Assembly: GCA_964456985.1 (NCBI GenBank)
Contig: CAYWDH010000012.1
Coordinates: 1-64,000, forward strand
DNA from: WJMT01 sp964456985
GTDB lineage: Bacteria; Acidobacteriota; Aminicenantia; Aminicenantales; Aminicenantaceae
Direction of reading: 5' to 3'
DNA length: 64,000 bases
The position numbers and the translations under genes are program-made. The notes below the pieces were generated by a model. The model had not been told where the DNA came from and ran no database searches. It saw only the letters and a program-made list of their open reading frames with translations. This document shows, in pieces, positions 52,716 to 62,068 of this stretch (positions are counted from its first letter, which is position 1; every line of letters begins with the position of its first letter).

Positions 52716-54398
52716 TTAGTCAATTTTTTTAAGGCTTTTGACCGCCTGATAGACCAGACTTACAGCCACTGCAAAAAGCATCAGTGCCACCAGAAGCAGA
52801 AAACAGGTCCCGACCAGATTAAAATTGGCAGGGACAGGCTGATGGGATAAGTAATGGACAACGAGCTTTGTTTTGCTTTGAACCAGAACCGCCAGTGCAG
52901 AGAGAGTTATGGCAAACATAATGAACATAGGATACCGGACAAATTGATTCTTTATCTGCTTCTTTGCAAGCCAGACACTTATAGCAAGAAGGGCCAATGC
53001 GGCTAACAGCTGGTTTGCTGAGCCAAATATAGGCCATATAGCCTGATAGCTTCCTGAAAGAGCTAAAATCCCCCCTGGAAGAATGGTGAAAAATGTGGCA
53101 GCAAACCGGTTCGTTAGAAACTTTTGGAGGGTATTCGGCTTATCAGAGCGGAAAAATTCCTGAAATGTGAATCGCCCCAGCCTGGTGGCTGTATCCAGAG
53201 AAGTGAGAGCAAACTCAGCCACAGCCATGGCTGCAAAAATAATACCGACCTTTAAAGGGATACCCAGTTTTGATATAAACCCTCCCACTCCTTTGGCAAA
53301 CAGAGTAATAGGATCGGCATTTCCTCCTATCGGAAAAAACACTTGATATTGAGAAGGGAGAAGCACAATGGCTGTGATCAGAGCTATGACCGCCAGCAGT
53401 CCTTCTATAAGCATGCCCCCATACCCTACAGGCCGGGCATCCAGTTCGCAGTTGAGCTGTTTAGCTGTGGTGCCGGATGCAACCAGTGAATGAAAACCAG
53501 ATATAGCGCCACACGCAACAGTAACAAACAAAATAGGAAACAAAGAGCCCAAACCCGGATGAACAAATTTACTGAATGCAGGAAATTTGATGGATGGATC
53601 GGCTATAAGAATTCCAAAGAAACTGAAAATAAGAACCATATACAAAAGATTTGAATTCAGATAGTCCCTGGGTTGGAGAAGGATCCAGACCGGAGTGACC
53701 GAAGCAGTGAAAATATAGCATAAAATAACACAGGTCCATATTATTTGGGCATTTGCTTCAGTTACCGGAAAAATAATAGGGAATTGATTTCCTATCCAGA
53801 TACAGAGCATCAAAAGAGTCACCCCCACCACAGTGGAAACCCATAATTTAGCCTTCATTCTGTAGACAGACAATCCAAAAAACACAGCCAGCAAAATAAA
53901 CAAAAGCGAAGCTGTGCTGACTTCAGGTGTGGAAACAAAGGTCTTGGCCACCAAGATCACAAATGCAGCTACCACCAACACTAATGTAAACCATGCAAAA
54001 ATCAAAAAAAGTAGTTTGCCGTGGACTCCGATATACTCCTCAATGACTTCGCCGATGGATCGGCCTCTGTGACGGACAGAGGCGACAAGAGAGGTAAAGT
54101 CATGGACAGCTCCCATGAATACGTTCCCGAAAACAATCCATAAAAAGACCGGAATCCAGCCAAAGACCGCAGCTGTGATCGGCCCTATAATGGGCGCTGC
54201 TCCAGCAATGGAAGCAAAATGGTGACCTAAAAGAACAGGCCATTTGGCTGGAACATAATCAATACCGTCTCCCATGGTGTGGCAGGGAGTCTTTTTCTTT
54301 AGGTCAAGACCCAGTTTACGTGCCAAATAACGACCGTAAAAGATATAACCCAGTATGAAAAAAATAACGGTAATAATAAGAATCAATGCGGAAGACAT
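52716..54398 (-). CDS. cstA: Carbon starvation protein CstA family transporter
   Basis: This 560-residue membrane protein has about 15-16 helices. The N-terminal CstA signature is clear (PAKWPVLLGHHFASIAGAAP, then GPITAAVFGWIPVFLWI), and the C-terminal 5-TM domain follows. It is shorter than E. coli CstA, which is about 700 residues, as is common outside enterics. Characterised relatives import pyruvate or peptides under carbon limitation. It is convergent with the bactofilin gene, separated by 9 bp. Confidence 0.93.
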   Translation of the reverse strand: MSSALILIITVIFFILGYIFYGRYLARKLGLDLKKKTPCHTMGDGIDYVPAKWPVLLGHHFASIAGAAPIIGPITAAVFGWIPVFLWIVFGNVFMGAVHDFTSLVASVRHRGRSIGEVIEEYIGVHGKLLFLIFAWFTLVLVVAAFVILVAKTFVSTPEVSTASLLFILLAVFFGLSVYRMKAKLWVSTVVGVTLLMLCIWIGNQFPIIFPVTEANAQIIWTCVILCYIFTASVTPVWILLQPRDYLNSNLLYMVLIFSFFGILIADPSIKFPAFSKFVHPGLGSLFPILFVTVACGAISGFHSLVASGTTAKQLNCELDARPVGYGGMLIEGLLAVIALITAIVLLPSQYQVFFPIGGNADPITLFAKGVGGFISKLGIPLKVGIIFAAMAVAEFALTSLDTATRLGRFTFQEFFRSDKPNTLQKFLTNRFAATFFTILPGGILALSGSYQAIWPIFGSANQLLAALALLAISVWLAKKQIKNQFVRYPMFIMFAITLSALAVLVQSKTKLVVHYLSHQPVPANFNLVGTCFLLLVALMLFAVAVSLVYQAVKSLKKID

Positions 54399-54457
54399 GT
54401 CACATCCTTTTTTGTTTATGGCTTCTCTGCATCTATACCATAAGAAATAAAATCATG

Positions 54458-57400
54458 TCAAACAGGACACTCAAGTTTCTTAAGTATGAGAATCCAGCCT
54501 CTGGCTTTGGGGACCGGAATTTTCTGATTAGAAGAAAAGGAAGCAGATTCCTGAAAATCTTTGATAAACGGAGCCTCCAGTACAGTATCTTCTTTTTCCA
54601 TGCCTAGAGATCCCCAATCAATTTGAAGGCGCACGTCCATATCCTCTTCAGCCCAACTGGCCATACTGATCAGAACCCGATCCTTTCTCTGATATACAGT
54701 CACTAAGACTTTTTTACTGTCCGTCTTTACAGGGCAGTCTTCGACCCAGTATCCGATCATCCGGCTCTGTTCAATCCCGAACTCATCCCAGATCTTCCAG
54801 ATAGGAGAGGGATCCCCTGCCCAGGGAAGACGCGCGGTCATGCCGTAAAGCATCCCTCTCCAGGGATTCCCTCCTTCCTGAAGCATCTCACCCATGAGCC
54901 CGAACGGGATTCCTGAAACTTCCACCATCCAAAATGGAGGCGACTCATTGTAGTCAAAATATTCGCCGAACCACAATCGGTCAATGTAGGGAAAGTGTTC
55001 CAGATAAAGATTAGCGCTGTTGGCATAGCCGTCTCTCGGATTGAACTGGTTTGCCGAATGAAGATCTATTAGGGGTTCGGGCCGGTTCCTTTCCAGTATT
55101 TTTCTGACCCTTTTCATCACGGTCCGGTCAAAGGCCACATCATCGATATAAAGGCCGTCAATCCCAACATTCCTTGCCAGCCAGTCCAATCCTTCAAGAT
55201 AATAGTTGTGCCAGCGGGACACACCGCTGTTTATCACAGCTGCGTCTTTGAGATCAGGGACAAACCAACCGGCTATGTAATCATCAACCAGATGCTCCTG
55301 AAGCCAGGAATACCCCCCGCCGGGTCCGTAAGAGAGAATCTCATCACCCAGGCTCCTAAGCGCAAAAAGCTCAGGAGCCCGGTTGGATAGTTCCCTCACT
55401 GTGTAATAAATCTTGACCTTCATCCCCTCGGAATGGGCTTTATCTATGTAATCTTTCATCTTTTTTGGAGTCAAGAACGGATAATTTATATAAGGATTTA
55501 TTTCTGTGGCATGGTGGACATTGACTGTATTCGCTCCCTTTTCCTTAATAAAATCAACGGGTTCAAAACTGTGATAATACCGATTTTTCCAATGTTTTTC
55601 CGTATCCAGCGTCCTGAATGGTGTCACCAGCAGTTCAAAATTAAAGAAAAGGGTCTCTCCTTTATTGAGCACTCTTTCTCCGCTGAAAACAGTAATGAGA
55701 CGCTCTTTATCTCCGGTTTTGATACGGCACCCCCCTTTTCCATTGTTTGACCATGATTCAGGTATAACAAGCGGTTTCAACTGATAAAAATTGGTATTTA
55801 AGGGTCTTGAGTAACTCTCATCCTTAAACCCACACTGCACACCCGCATTCACATCACCTATCCATAAGGAATCCTGATTTTTCTTTTGGTTCCATGTCCA
55901 TTGAAAGGTATCCGGGCACAGACCACCTTTTTTCCCCATACCCATCATATACCTGGCCACATCCTTTGTGACTGGGATTTCAAGGCTTATATCATTCACT
56001 TTGATATCTCTATCTGTTGTGATGCGGACTTCATAACCCACAAATCCGTCAAATTCCATTTTTCCTTTGATATTTTTGTGAAGCGGACCTGATTCTGAAG
56101 ACGCTGTCCATTCCACAACTCCTCTGTTCTTTTTGGCGATCTTGAACCGGCCTTTATGCCACTCCAGAGGTTCTTTGTCTTCTTTTCTTATTACGAGCTT
56201 TAAAGGAGAGGATAAAATCTCTCTGTATTTATCTTTGTTAATATATGTCATCTCCGGAGCAAAAAGGCTTCTGATGCTTTCTGGAAAACCTTGTTTGTTC
56301 AGACTTAAACTCCTTCCCAGGCAAGAAATCGTGCGCCCTTTGATTTCAAGAGGTGTATACGGAGACACAATATCATCATCCAGAGCGATCCGCGAGTTTA
56401 ACCATCTTAAGCGGGAGTGTCTCCAGAGCTCATCATCTCCGCTATTCTTTATAGAAGAGCTGCTTACATCGATCTCTAGTTTAATGGAGGTTCTCTTTTG
56501 TCCTTCGGGTGAAACCACTACCTCCCCTTTATATAGGCCTGCTTGTGCGTTTTCCGGAATCTGAACGCCGCACCATAAAGTCTGGATCTCTCCTTTTTTT
56601 ACAGGCAATACCTTATCAAATCTTTCTCCTCTCCAGTCTATTCCCTGTGTGTTAAAGCAGGTGAATTCAGATGCAGGGATCACTTTGTTTCCCTTATTCT
56701 CCATTAAATCATTAAAAAGAACATCCACATCTTTTATGTTTTCACGGCAGGCAAAAAGCCCGAGCTGGAAAGTTAAATATTCCCCTCTGGCAGCCCTTTC
56801 CTTGAAATTCTTATGAGGCCCTTTTTTAATCCATCTATAAGCAAGGTCTTTTTTCATCCTAATTGGGAATTTTCTGGATTCCGGAAAGACCAGATAAGTG
56901 GCGTCCGGATTGTCTTCCATAAGCCGGGACACTTCTTCCTTTGTGGCAATGACTTCCATGGGAAAAAAGCTGTTGAATCCATCAATGGATTGGAGCTCCA
57001 CCACTTCTGCCCTGGGTAAAAGGTTATCAGATATCACCTGCCTTTTCACACCATAACGCTCCAGCCACTCAGAAGAAGCGGTATGTTCCGGCTCAGGGTA
57101 GATGACCTCAGGATAATTGCTTCTTCCTTCCATATGATTGACCATATAATAAATATAGTACTGGCCCGGACCTGAAACAGGCTGGAAAACGAGCTCTCCG
57201 TACTCTCTGTTGATATCTCCGCAAAACACATTCATCACTCTCTTTTCCGTGGTGCCATCTATGACCAAGACTTCTTTTTGGTCAGGATTAAGATCCCGCC
57301 TTCTCCAGGGTATACGCACAAAAACCGCCCCGCTCTCTTCACTGACGCGGCATACAGCCCTGTGGTTTCCGTATCTCTTTTCATTCCAATTTCCTGTTCC

Positions 57401-60292
57401 GTAAGGCACCTCATCAATCAATGCATCATCCTCATCTTTGTTTTCCGGTTCGGGCCTTTTCCCCAGCTTTTTATAACACTCAGCCAAGAGCTTATCCTGC
57501 CTGCTAAAGTCCTGTTCAAAAGGTTTTCCCGTTCCCAGTCTTTCCGGATACTCCTTAGACCTCCGGAGGTTTTCGACGGCTTTCTCATAATCGCCTTTTT
57601 CCATATCCTCAAGAGCGAGATCGATATGACATTCTACAAACAACCTGTGTACTCCAGTGGCTCCTTCATAAGGCAGTGCGGTTGTATCATCCAGGAAAGA
57701 AGCTGCTTCCTTGAACTTCTTATCTTTCATCAAAGCTTTCACATATTCCACTCTGACAGGCACTCTATCGGGAAATCTTTCAAACGCTTTTTGAGCTGCA
57801 GCCAGAGCTTTTTCCCGTCTGTTGTTCTCGTTATAAAATTGAATCAACCTGTACCAGTTTCTCCAGGAATCTTCCTGAATACGAACAGCCCTCTCATAGT
57901 CAGTCTGGGCTGCCTTTATATCCTGTTCTTTGAGAAGATACCCCCTCACAAAGTAAAAGGGGGCAAAATCAGGTTCTCCGCAGTCTTTAAGAAGCGTCAA
58001 GCTTTCATAGACACGTGCCTTGGACCAGAATATAAGACTTAAAAAATACTTGGCTTTCCAATCATCCGGCCTCACGGAAGCAGCCCATTGAAACACGTTT
58101 ATGCTCTCCTCTCTAAAAGGAAACACAAGATCAGGCGATAGAGAAGATGCTTTATCCAGGTAACAACGGCTTTTTTCCGGGTCTTTCTGCCTCCATACAT
58201 AGGCAAGCCAGTAACAAGAGGTTGGGTAATCAGAGACCAAATCAAGGATATGGGCGCCTTCTTCCTCAAGACCTATGTGGAGGTAAAAAAGAGCCAGTTC
58301 TATATAAGTCTCTTCTCTGTACTCACAGCGGACCATAGATTGAAAAGTATCCAAGCCGTTCTTGGTTTGCTTCAAGAGAAAGGTTTCATACCAGGCAAAA
58401 TGACTTAAAGGATCTATCTTCAGGATTTCTCTGACCACCTGTTCTGCTTTTTGGAACTGCCCTGATTTTCTGTATGCGGCACCCATTATCTGATAGGCGT
58501 TTAAATTGGTCTTGTTGTAGTTCAGGGATTTTATGGAATAATCCACAGCCCTTTCATATCTTTTTTCTATCATGTATATCTCGGCTATTTTGCAGTATGC
58601 CGCTGACCTCCATCCCAAGGACCGTGAAGCCCAGCCAAACGCTTCCCTGGCATCTAAAAGATTGCCTGCTCTCTGACACAATATTCCATAAATAAAATTG
58701 GCATCAGGGTCATACATGACATTTTTCAATGCCTTTTTAACAAAAACCATGGCCTTTTCATCTTCCCCTTTCCTGCAGTAGAGTTCTGCTGTTCGGGTCA
58801 AAGCCTGGGTATGGAGGGGCGCTTTTTCTAAAACTTCAAGATATTTTTCTAGCGCTGCAAAATAATTGCGCTGTTTGTTGAACCGCTCTGCCTGAAGAAA
58901 CAGAGCTTCGATTTTTTCTCCTTTATATGTGTGAAAATCAATGGGTCTTTTCAAATCATTGGAACTCGGGTCACAGGAATAGATAAGGTCATTCCCTATT
59001 TTGATCCGGATGTCCTTAGAATATTCAAGTCCCTTTATCCTGTGTTCATAAATCTGTGCTGGCTCAAGTCGAAGATGCTTTCTTAAAATCTCTTCTTCTC
59101 CCTTTTGCACCACGATATCATGGTCCACTTGCTTGATGGGATAAAAAGCCACTTCCAGACCTTCATTCCAGTTCACACTCAGCACTCCTATGGAAGAAGC
59201 CTTATCCATAGGACCGATCTCACGGTAGGGAAACCAGAGTTCCTTCCATTTGTCTGACTGGCAGGGAGAAAAAAATCCGTGGTCATTTTGATTGAGAAAG
59301 CGTCCTGCCTGAGGCTCGCTGTACTGTCCATCCGCATCTGTCAAAAGGTCTTCCCAGATCATTCCCTCACGGGACAAAGCCCAGATCCATACTTTATGTC
59401 CCGGCATATCATCATAAAGGGCCCAGTGCCCGAATCCGAAGGCATCATTATGCCAGTATCCTCCAAAATATTCCTCATATTCACCTACTGTGAAATAGCT
59501 TTTGGAACCGCCGAAGTCATTGTTTTTATACCAGGATAAGTCTCTCCCTCTCCTGTCAATGGGCCAGGACTCAAGAGGCTCTGAATAATTATGAGCGATG
59601 TGATAATTTCCAGGGAAAACATACTGAAGGTCATCTCTGGCTTTAACAGCAGCATTTGACCAGGCATAATAAGATTGGTTGAACGGAGATGGATTATACC
59701 AGAAGGAGTTTGTTTCAAAATAAGCTCCCTTTTCCGGCACTTTTATGTTTACTCTCCAGAAAGTCCTGGAAGGAAGGTCCATGGCTCCAATGATACAGCT
59801 CACACTTCCGTCCGGATTCTTTCTCGTCACATAATCAACAGGATGAGCCCCGGAAGGTGTGTGTCCCACTATCCCGAAATTGAATTCAATCCCTCCTGAT
59901 GTCCAGGGGCCTCTCAGTGCGATCTCTCTGAACTTAAGGACTTGATTCTTATATATAAATTCAAGACCGGTCTGTTTATCCACAGCTCCCCACACTTTTC
60001 CCCCCACCTGAGGCAGTACATCCACAGACACATAAGGATTTTCCATATGCACCACTTTCCAGGTTCTCTCTTCAGGCTCTGTGCTGAATTCATCAAAAAA
60101 GGAATAGGGGTACAGCCTGGCCCCCCTTCCCCACAGGCTGGAGCGAATGAGAATAGGGACCGGATCAGGTCCTAAAAAAGGATATGTGGTTATGACCTCT
60201 TCCGACTCTTTTACGGTCGCTTTTTGATTTGATACACACCCCGCTGCTGAAACCAGCAGCACAAACAAAATAAAGTAATATTTAAATTTCAT
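54458..60292 (-). CDS. Giant DUF5107-TPR-glycoside-hydrolase-like lipoprotein
   Basis: This 1944-residue lipoprotein has its lipobox at SAAGC (Cys19). Residues about 60-400 resemble DUF5107, a galactose-mutarotase-like sugar-binding fold. About 465-960 are TPR repeats (for example ALEKYLEVLEKAPLH). About 1000-1944 resemble the DUF6067/GH123-related glycoside-hydrolase type: beta domains, then a barrel with GIDGLYIDDV at 1710-1719 and a C-terminal beta-sandwich. The acidic pair there may be catalytic. It probably binds and cuts an extracellular glycan. It is more than twice the size of either typical parent, and a continuous frame with no stop argues for a real fusion. The 60309-60711 repeat lies only 16 bp before the start. 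Confidence 0.82.
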   Translation of the reverse strand: MKFKYYFILFVLLVSAAGCVSNQKATVKESEEVITTYPFLGPDPVPILIRSSLWGRGARLYPYSFFDEFSTEPEERTWKVVHMENPYVSVDVLPQVGGKVWGAVDKQTGLEFIYKNQVLKFREIALRGPWTSGGIEFNFGIVGHTPSGAHPVDYVTRKNPDGSVSCIIGAMDLPSRTFWRVNIKVPEKGAYFETNSFWYNPSPFNQSYYAWSNAAVKARDDLQYVFPGNYHIAHNYSEPLESWPIDRRGRDLSWYKNNDFGGSKSYFTVGEYEEYFGGYWHNDAFGFGHWALYDDMPGHKVWIWALSREGMIWEDLLTDADGQYSEPQAGRFLNQNDHGFFSPCQSDKWKELWFPYREIGPMDKASSIGVLSVNWNEGLEVAFYPIKQVDHDIVVQKGEEEILRKHLRLEPAQIYEHRIKGLEYSKDIRIKIGNDLIYSCDPSSNDLKRPIDFHTYKGEKIEALFLQAERFNKQRNYFAALEKYLEVLEKAPLHTQALTRTAELYCRKGEDEKAMVFVKKALKNVMYDPDANFIYGILCQRAGNLLDAREAFGWASRSLGWRSAAYCKIAEIYMIEKRYERAVDYSIKSLNYNKTNLNAYQIMGAAYRKSGQFQKAEQVVREILKIDPLSHFAWYETFLLKQTKNGLDTFQSMVRCEYREETYIELALFYLHIGLEEEGAHILDLVSDYPTSCYWLAYVWRQKDPEKSRCYLDKASSLSPDLVFPFREESINVFQWAASVRPDDWKAKYFLSLIFWSKARVYESLTLLKDCGEPDFAPFYFVRGYLLKEQDIKAAQTDYERAVRIQEDSWRNWYRLIQFYNENNRREKALAAAQKAFERFPDRVPVRVEYVKALMKDKKFKEAASFLDDTTALPYEGATGVHRLFVECHIDLALEDMEKGDYEKAVENLRRSKEYPERLGTGKPFEQDFSRQDKLLAECYKKLGKRPEPENKDEDDALIDEVPYGTGNWNEKRYGNHRAVCRVSEESGAVFVRIPWRRRDLNPDQKEVLVIDGTTEKRVMNVFCGDINREYGELVFQPVSGPGQYYIYYMVNHMEGRSNYPEVIYPEPEHTASSEWLERYGVKRQVISDNLLPRAEVVELQSIDGFNSFFPMEVIATKEEVSRLMEDNPDATYLVFPESRKFPIRMKKDLAYRWIKKGPHKNFKERAARGEYLTFQLGLFACRENIKDVDVLFNDLMENKGNKVIPASEFTCFNTQGIDWRGERFDKVLPVKKGEIQTLWCGVQIPENAQAGLYKGEVVVSPEGQKRTSIKLEIDVSSSSIKNSGDDELWRHSRLRWLNSRIALDDDIVSPYTPLEIKGRTISCLGRSLSLNKQGFPESIRSLFAPEMTYINKDKYREILSSPLKLVIRKEDKEPLEWHKGRFKIAKKNRGVVEWTASSESGPLHKNIKGKMEFDGFVGYEVRITTDRDIKVNDISLEIPVTKDVARYMMGMGKKGGLCPDTFQWTWNQKKNQDSLWIGDVNAGVQCGFKDESYSRPLNTNFYQLKPLVIPESWSNNGKGGCRIKTGDKERLITVFSGERVLNKGETLFFNFELLVTPFRTLDTEKHWKNRYYHSFEPVDFIKEKGANTVNVHHATEINPYINYPFLTPKKMKDYIDKAHSEGMKVKIYYTVRELSNRAPELFALRSLGDEILSYGPGGGYSWLQEHLVDDYIAGWFVPDLKDAAVINSGVSRWHNYYLEGLDWLARNVGIDGLYIDDVAFDRTVMKRVRKILERNRPEPLIDLHSANQFNPRDGYANSANLYLEHFPYIDRLWFGEYFDYNESPPFWMVEVSGIPFGLMGEMLQEGGNPWRGMLYGMTARLPWAGDPSPIWKIWDEFGIEQSRMIGYWVEDCPVKTDSKKVLVTVYQRKDRVLISMASWAEEDMDVRLQIDWGSLGMEKEDTVLEAPFIKDFQESASFSSNQKIPVPKARGWILILKKLECPV

Positions 60293-60308
60293 GTTAGTTT
60301 ATCCTATG

Positions 60309-60711
60309 AAATTCAGATATGGCTTGTGCTCGCTAAAGATTTTTAACGCCATTCAACGAGCTGTATTCTCGGCTGCTGCGCAACTCCCCCCGTCCGTGGG
60401 TCAGACATGCTCACAGCTCGGCTTTGCCGAGTGCCCTCAAACACAGCACTCCGAAGGCTAAATCTTTAATGTCGCTTCAGCCATACCTGAATTTCTTATG
60501 GTTAATGTTTATCTTAATAAATAACACCTTACACAATCTCAACTTTCAGTCAGGCTGGCTGGTTCTGAAGTCATCCGGAGGCGAGCGGGCACGGTTCCTC
60601 AAGAGGAGAGCGAGCCGAGGAATAAGCGGATTTTACTCGCTGGGAAAAATCAGCGGGCCGAAGAACTTGCCAGCCTGATGAAAGTTATAAGCACAAGCCA
60701 TATCTGAATTT
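60309..60711. repeat. 403-bp MITE-like element with 22-bp perfect terminal inverted repeats
   Basis: 60309-60330 (AAATTCAGATATGGCTTGTGCT) and 60690-60711 are exact inverted copies. A third, diverged inverted copy sits inside at 60460-60495. A nested stem joins 60541-60566 with 60662-60686. A small CTCGGC-TTT-GCCGAG hairpin is at 60417-60431. The first 93 bp match 31-123 in opposite orientation. It has no plausible protein, and lies between the giant lipoprotein and pmbA, explaining this 439-bp gap. Confidence 0.8.
60541..60686. repeat. Nested long hairpin inside the 403-bp element
   Basis: The arms AACTTTCAGTCAGGCTGGC and GCCAGCCTGATGAAAGTT pair over about 25 bp with few mismatches. They enclose a GC-rich 95-base loop with GGCGAGCGGGC and GGAGAGCGAGCCGAGG segments that could fold further. 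It is a candidate structured RNA or an independent small palindromic element. Confidence 0.6.
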
Positions 60712-60731
60712 TGTTGCCCTTATTTTACTTC

Positions 60732-62066
60732 TCACTCTCCTCCGATCTGCATGTTTTTTATCCTGAATGTGGGAGTGGTGAATCCCCTGTTCATCTCAAT
60801 GTCATTTCCCAGCATATCAAGACTGTTCAGCATATCAAAGGCGGTTCCCGCAATAGTAAGACCTTTCACCGGAAAAACAGCCTTTCCGTTTTTAATCCAG
60901 AATCCGGAAGCTCCTCCACTGAAATGACCGCTCACCGGATTAATCCCATATCCGGTTACTCCTTTAAGCCACAGTCCTTTTTCAGTCGCTTTGATGATTT
61001 CCTCCGGTGGTGTTTCTCCGTTTGCCATAAAGAAGTTATGGGGCCCTATTCCCGGAATGGATCTGTAGCCTCCCCGGCTCGCATTTCCTGTGCTTGTCTT
61101 TCCTGCTCTTTTTGCCACAATCGTATTATACATGAATCCTTTGAGCACTCCGTTTTCAACGATGATCCTTTTCTGTGTAGGTACTCCTTCACCGTCAAAC
61201 GGCTGGCTCCCCAGACCTTTGGCAAGCGTGCCGTCATCGACAAGAGTGATGAGTTCGGAACCGATTTTTTTATCAATCATATCTCTGAGAAAGCTGGCTC
61301 CCTGAAGTACCCTCTCCCCATTAACAGCAGATAATATCCCGCCCAGTATGGCCCTGGAAACATCCGGATCAAACACGACATCAGCCTTTTGAGTTTTGAC
61401 CATTCTCGGATCCAGCATGTCATACGCATCTTTGGCTGCTTTTTCAGCCACTTCTTCTGCTGGTTTAAGGTCGCTAAAAAATCTTCGAGTGCAGTACTCT
61501 CCTCCGGATGATTTCTGCTCTCCTTTCTCAGCCACCACATAGACTCCGAAGTTGCACACAGAAGTCTTATAAGACTTTGAAAGACCGTTTGAATTTGCCA
61601 GAAAAACCTCGTTCTCTGACTCTGCAAATCCTGAACCTCCGCTCTTGGTGATCCTCTCATCCCTCATGGCCAGTTCTTCGACCTTTTTGGCTATTGATAT
61701 CTTCTGGTCTATGGTCACATTATTCAAATCCGGATCATAAAGTCCCTGGACCTGAGTCTCTCCCTTTTCAGAGGGAAGAATATTGTTTTCATCCGGAGTA
61801 GTGGACCCGGCAAAACCCACAGCTCTGCTTATGGTATCCTCAAGGGCTTTCTCAGACAGGTCATTGCTGTAAGAAAAAGCCATGGCTCCATTTTTCAAAA
61901 CACGGAAGCCCACACCGTTTGAAGAAGCTTCCTGTACGGTTTCCACTTCTCCGTTTCTCACTTCCACACTCAAGTCTCGTGAGGATTCAATAAACACCTC
62001 AGAAGAGTCGGCTCCTTTATCCAAGCACTTTTTTACTAAGCTTTCAGCTAATTCTTTGTTATCCAT
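60732..62066 (-). CDS. pmbA: TldE/PmbA-type subunit of a metalloprotease pair
   Basis: This 444-residue protein has the TldD/PmbA fold with no HExxxH motif, as expected for the inactive TldE/PmbA partner. Typical sequence includes SDGVGFRV-like SNGVGFRVLKNG, GEGVPTQKR and the C-terminal GxTIAGTAFDML. It has no signal peptide, unlike its partner. It lies 2 bp after tldD and should form a TldD-TldE heterodimer that trims small peptides. The differing localisation of the two subunits is a puzzle. Confidence 0.93.
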   Translation of the reverse strand: MDNKELAESLVKKCLDKGADSSEVFIESSRDLSVEVRNGEVETVQEASSNGVGFRVLKNGAMAFSYSNDLSEKALEDTISRAVGFAGSTTPDENNILPSEKGETQVQGLYDPDLNNVTIDQKISIAKKVEELAMRDERITKSGGSGFAESENEVFLANSNGLSKSYKTSVCNFGVYVVAEKGEQKSSGGEYCTRRFFSDLKPAEEVAEKAAKDAYDMLDPRMVKTQKADVVFDPDVSRAILGGILSAVNGERVLQGASFLRDMIDKKIGSELITLVDDGTLAKGLGSQPFDGEGVPTQKRIIVENGVLKGFMYNTIVAKRAGKTSTGNASRGGYRSIPGIGPHNFFMANGETPPEEIIKATEKGLWLKGVTGYGINPVSGHFSGGASGFWIKNGKAVFPVKGLTIAGTAFDMLNSLDMLGNDIEMNRGFTTPTFRIKNMQIGGE

Positions 62067-62068
62067 TG

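Noticed and set aside
60401..60495. TGTYCR-type enhancer near the giant lipoprotein gene (CCGTCCGTGGGTCAGACA)
   Set aside because: Half-site spacing is wrong and no sigma-54 promoter lies between it and the gene.
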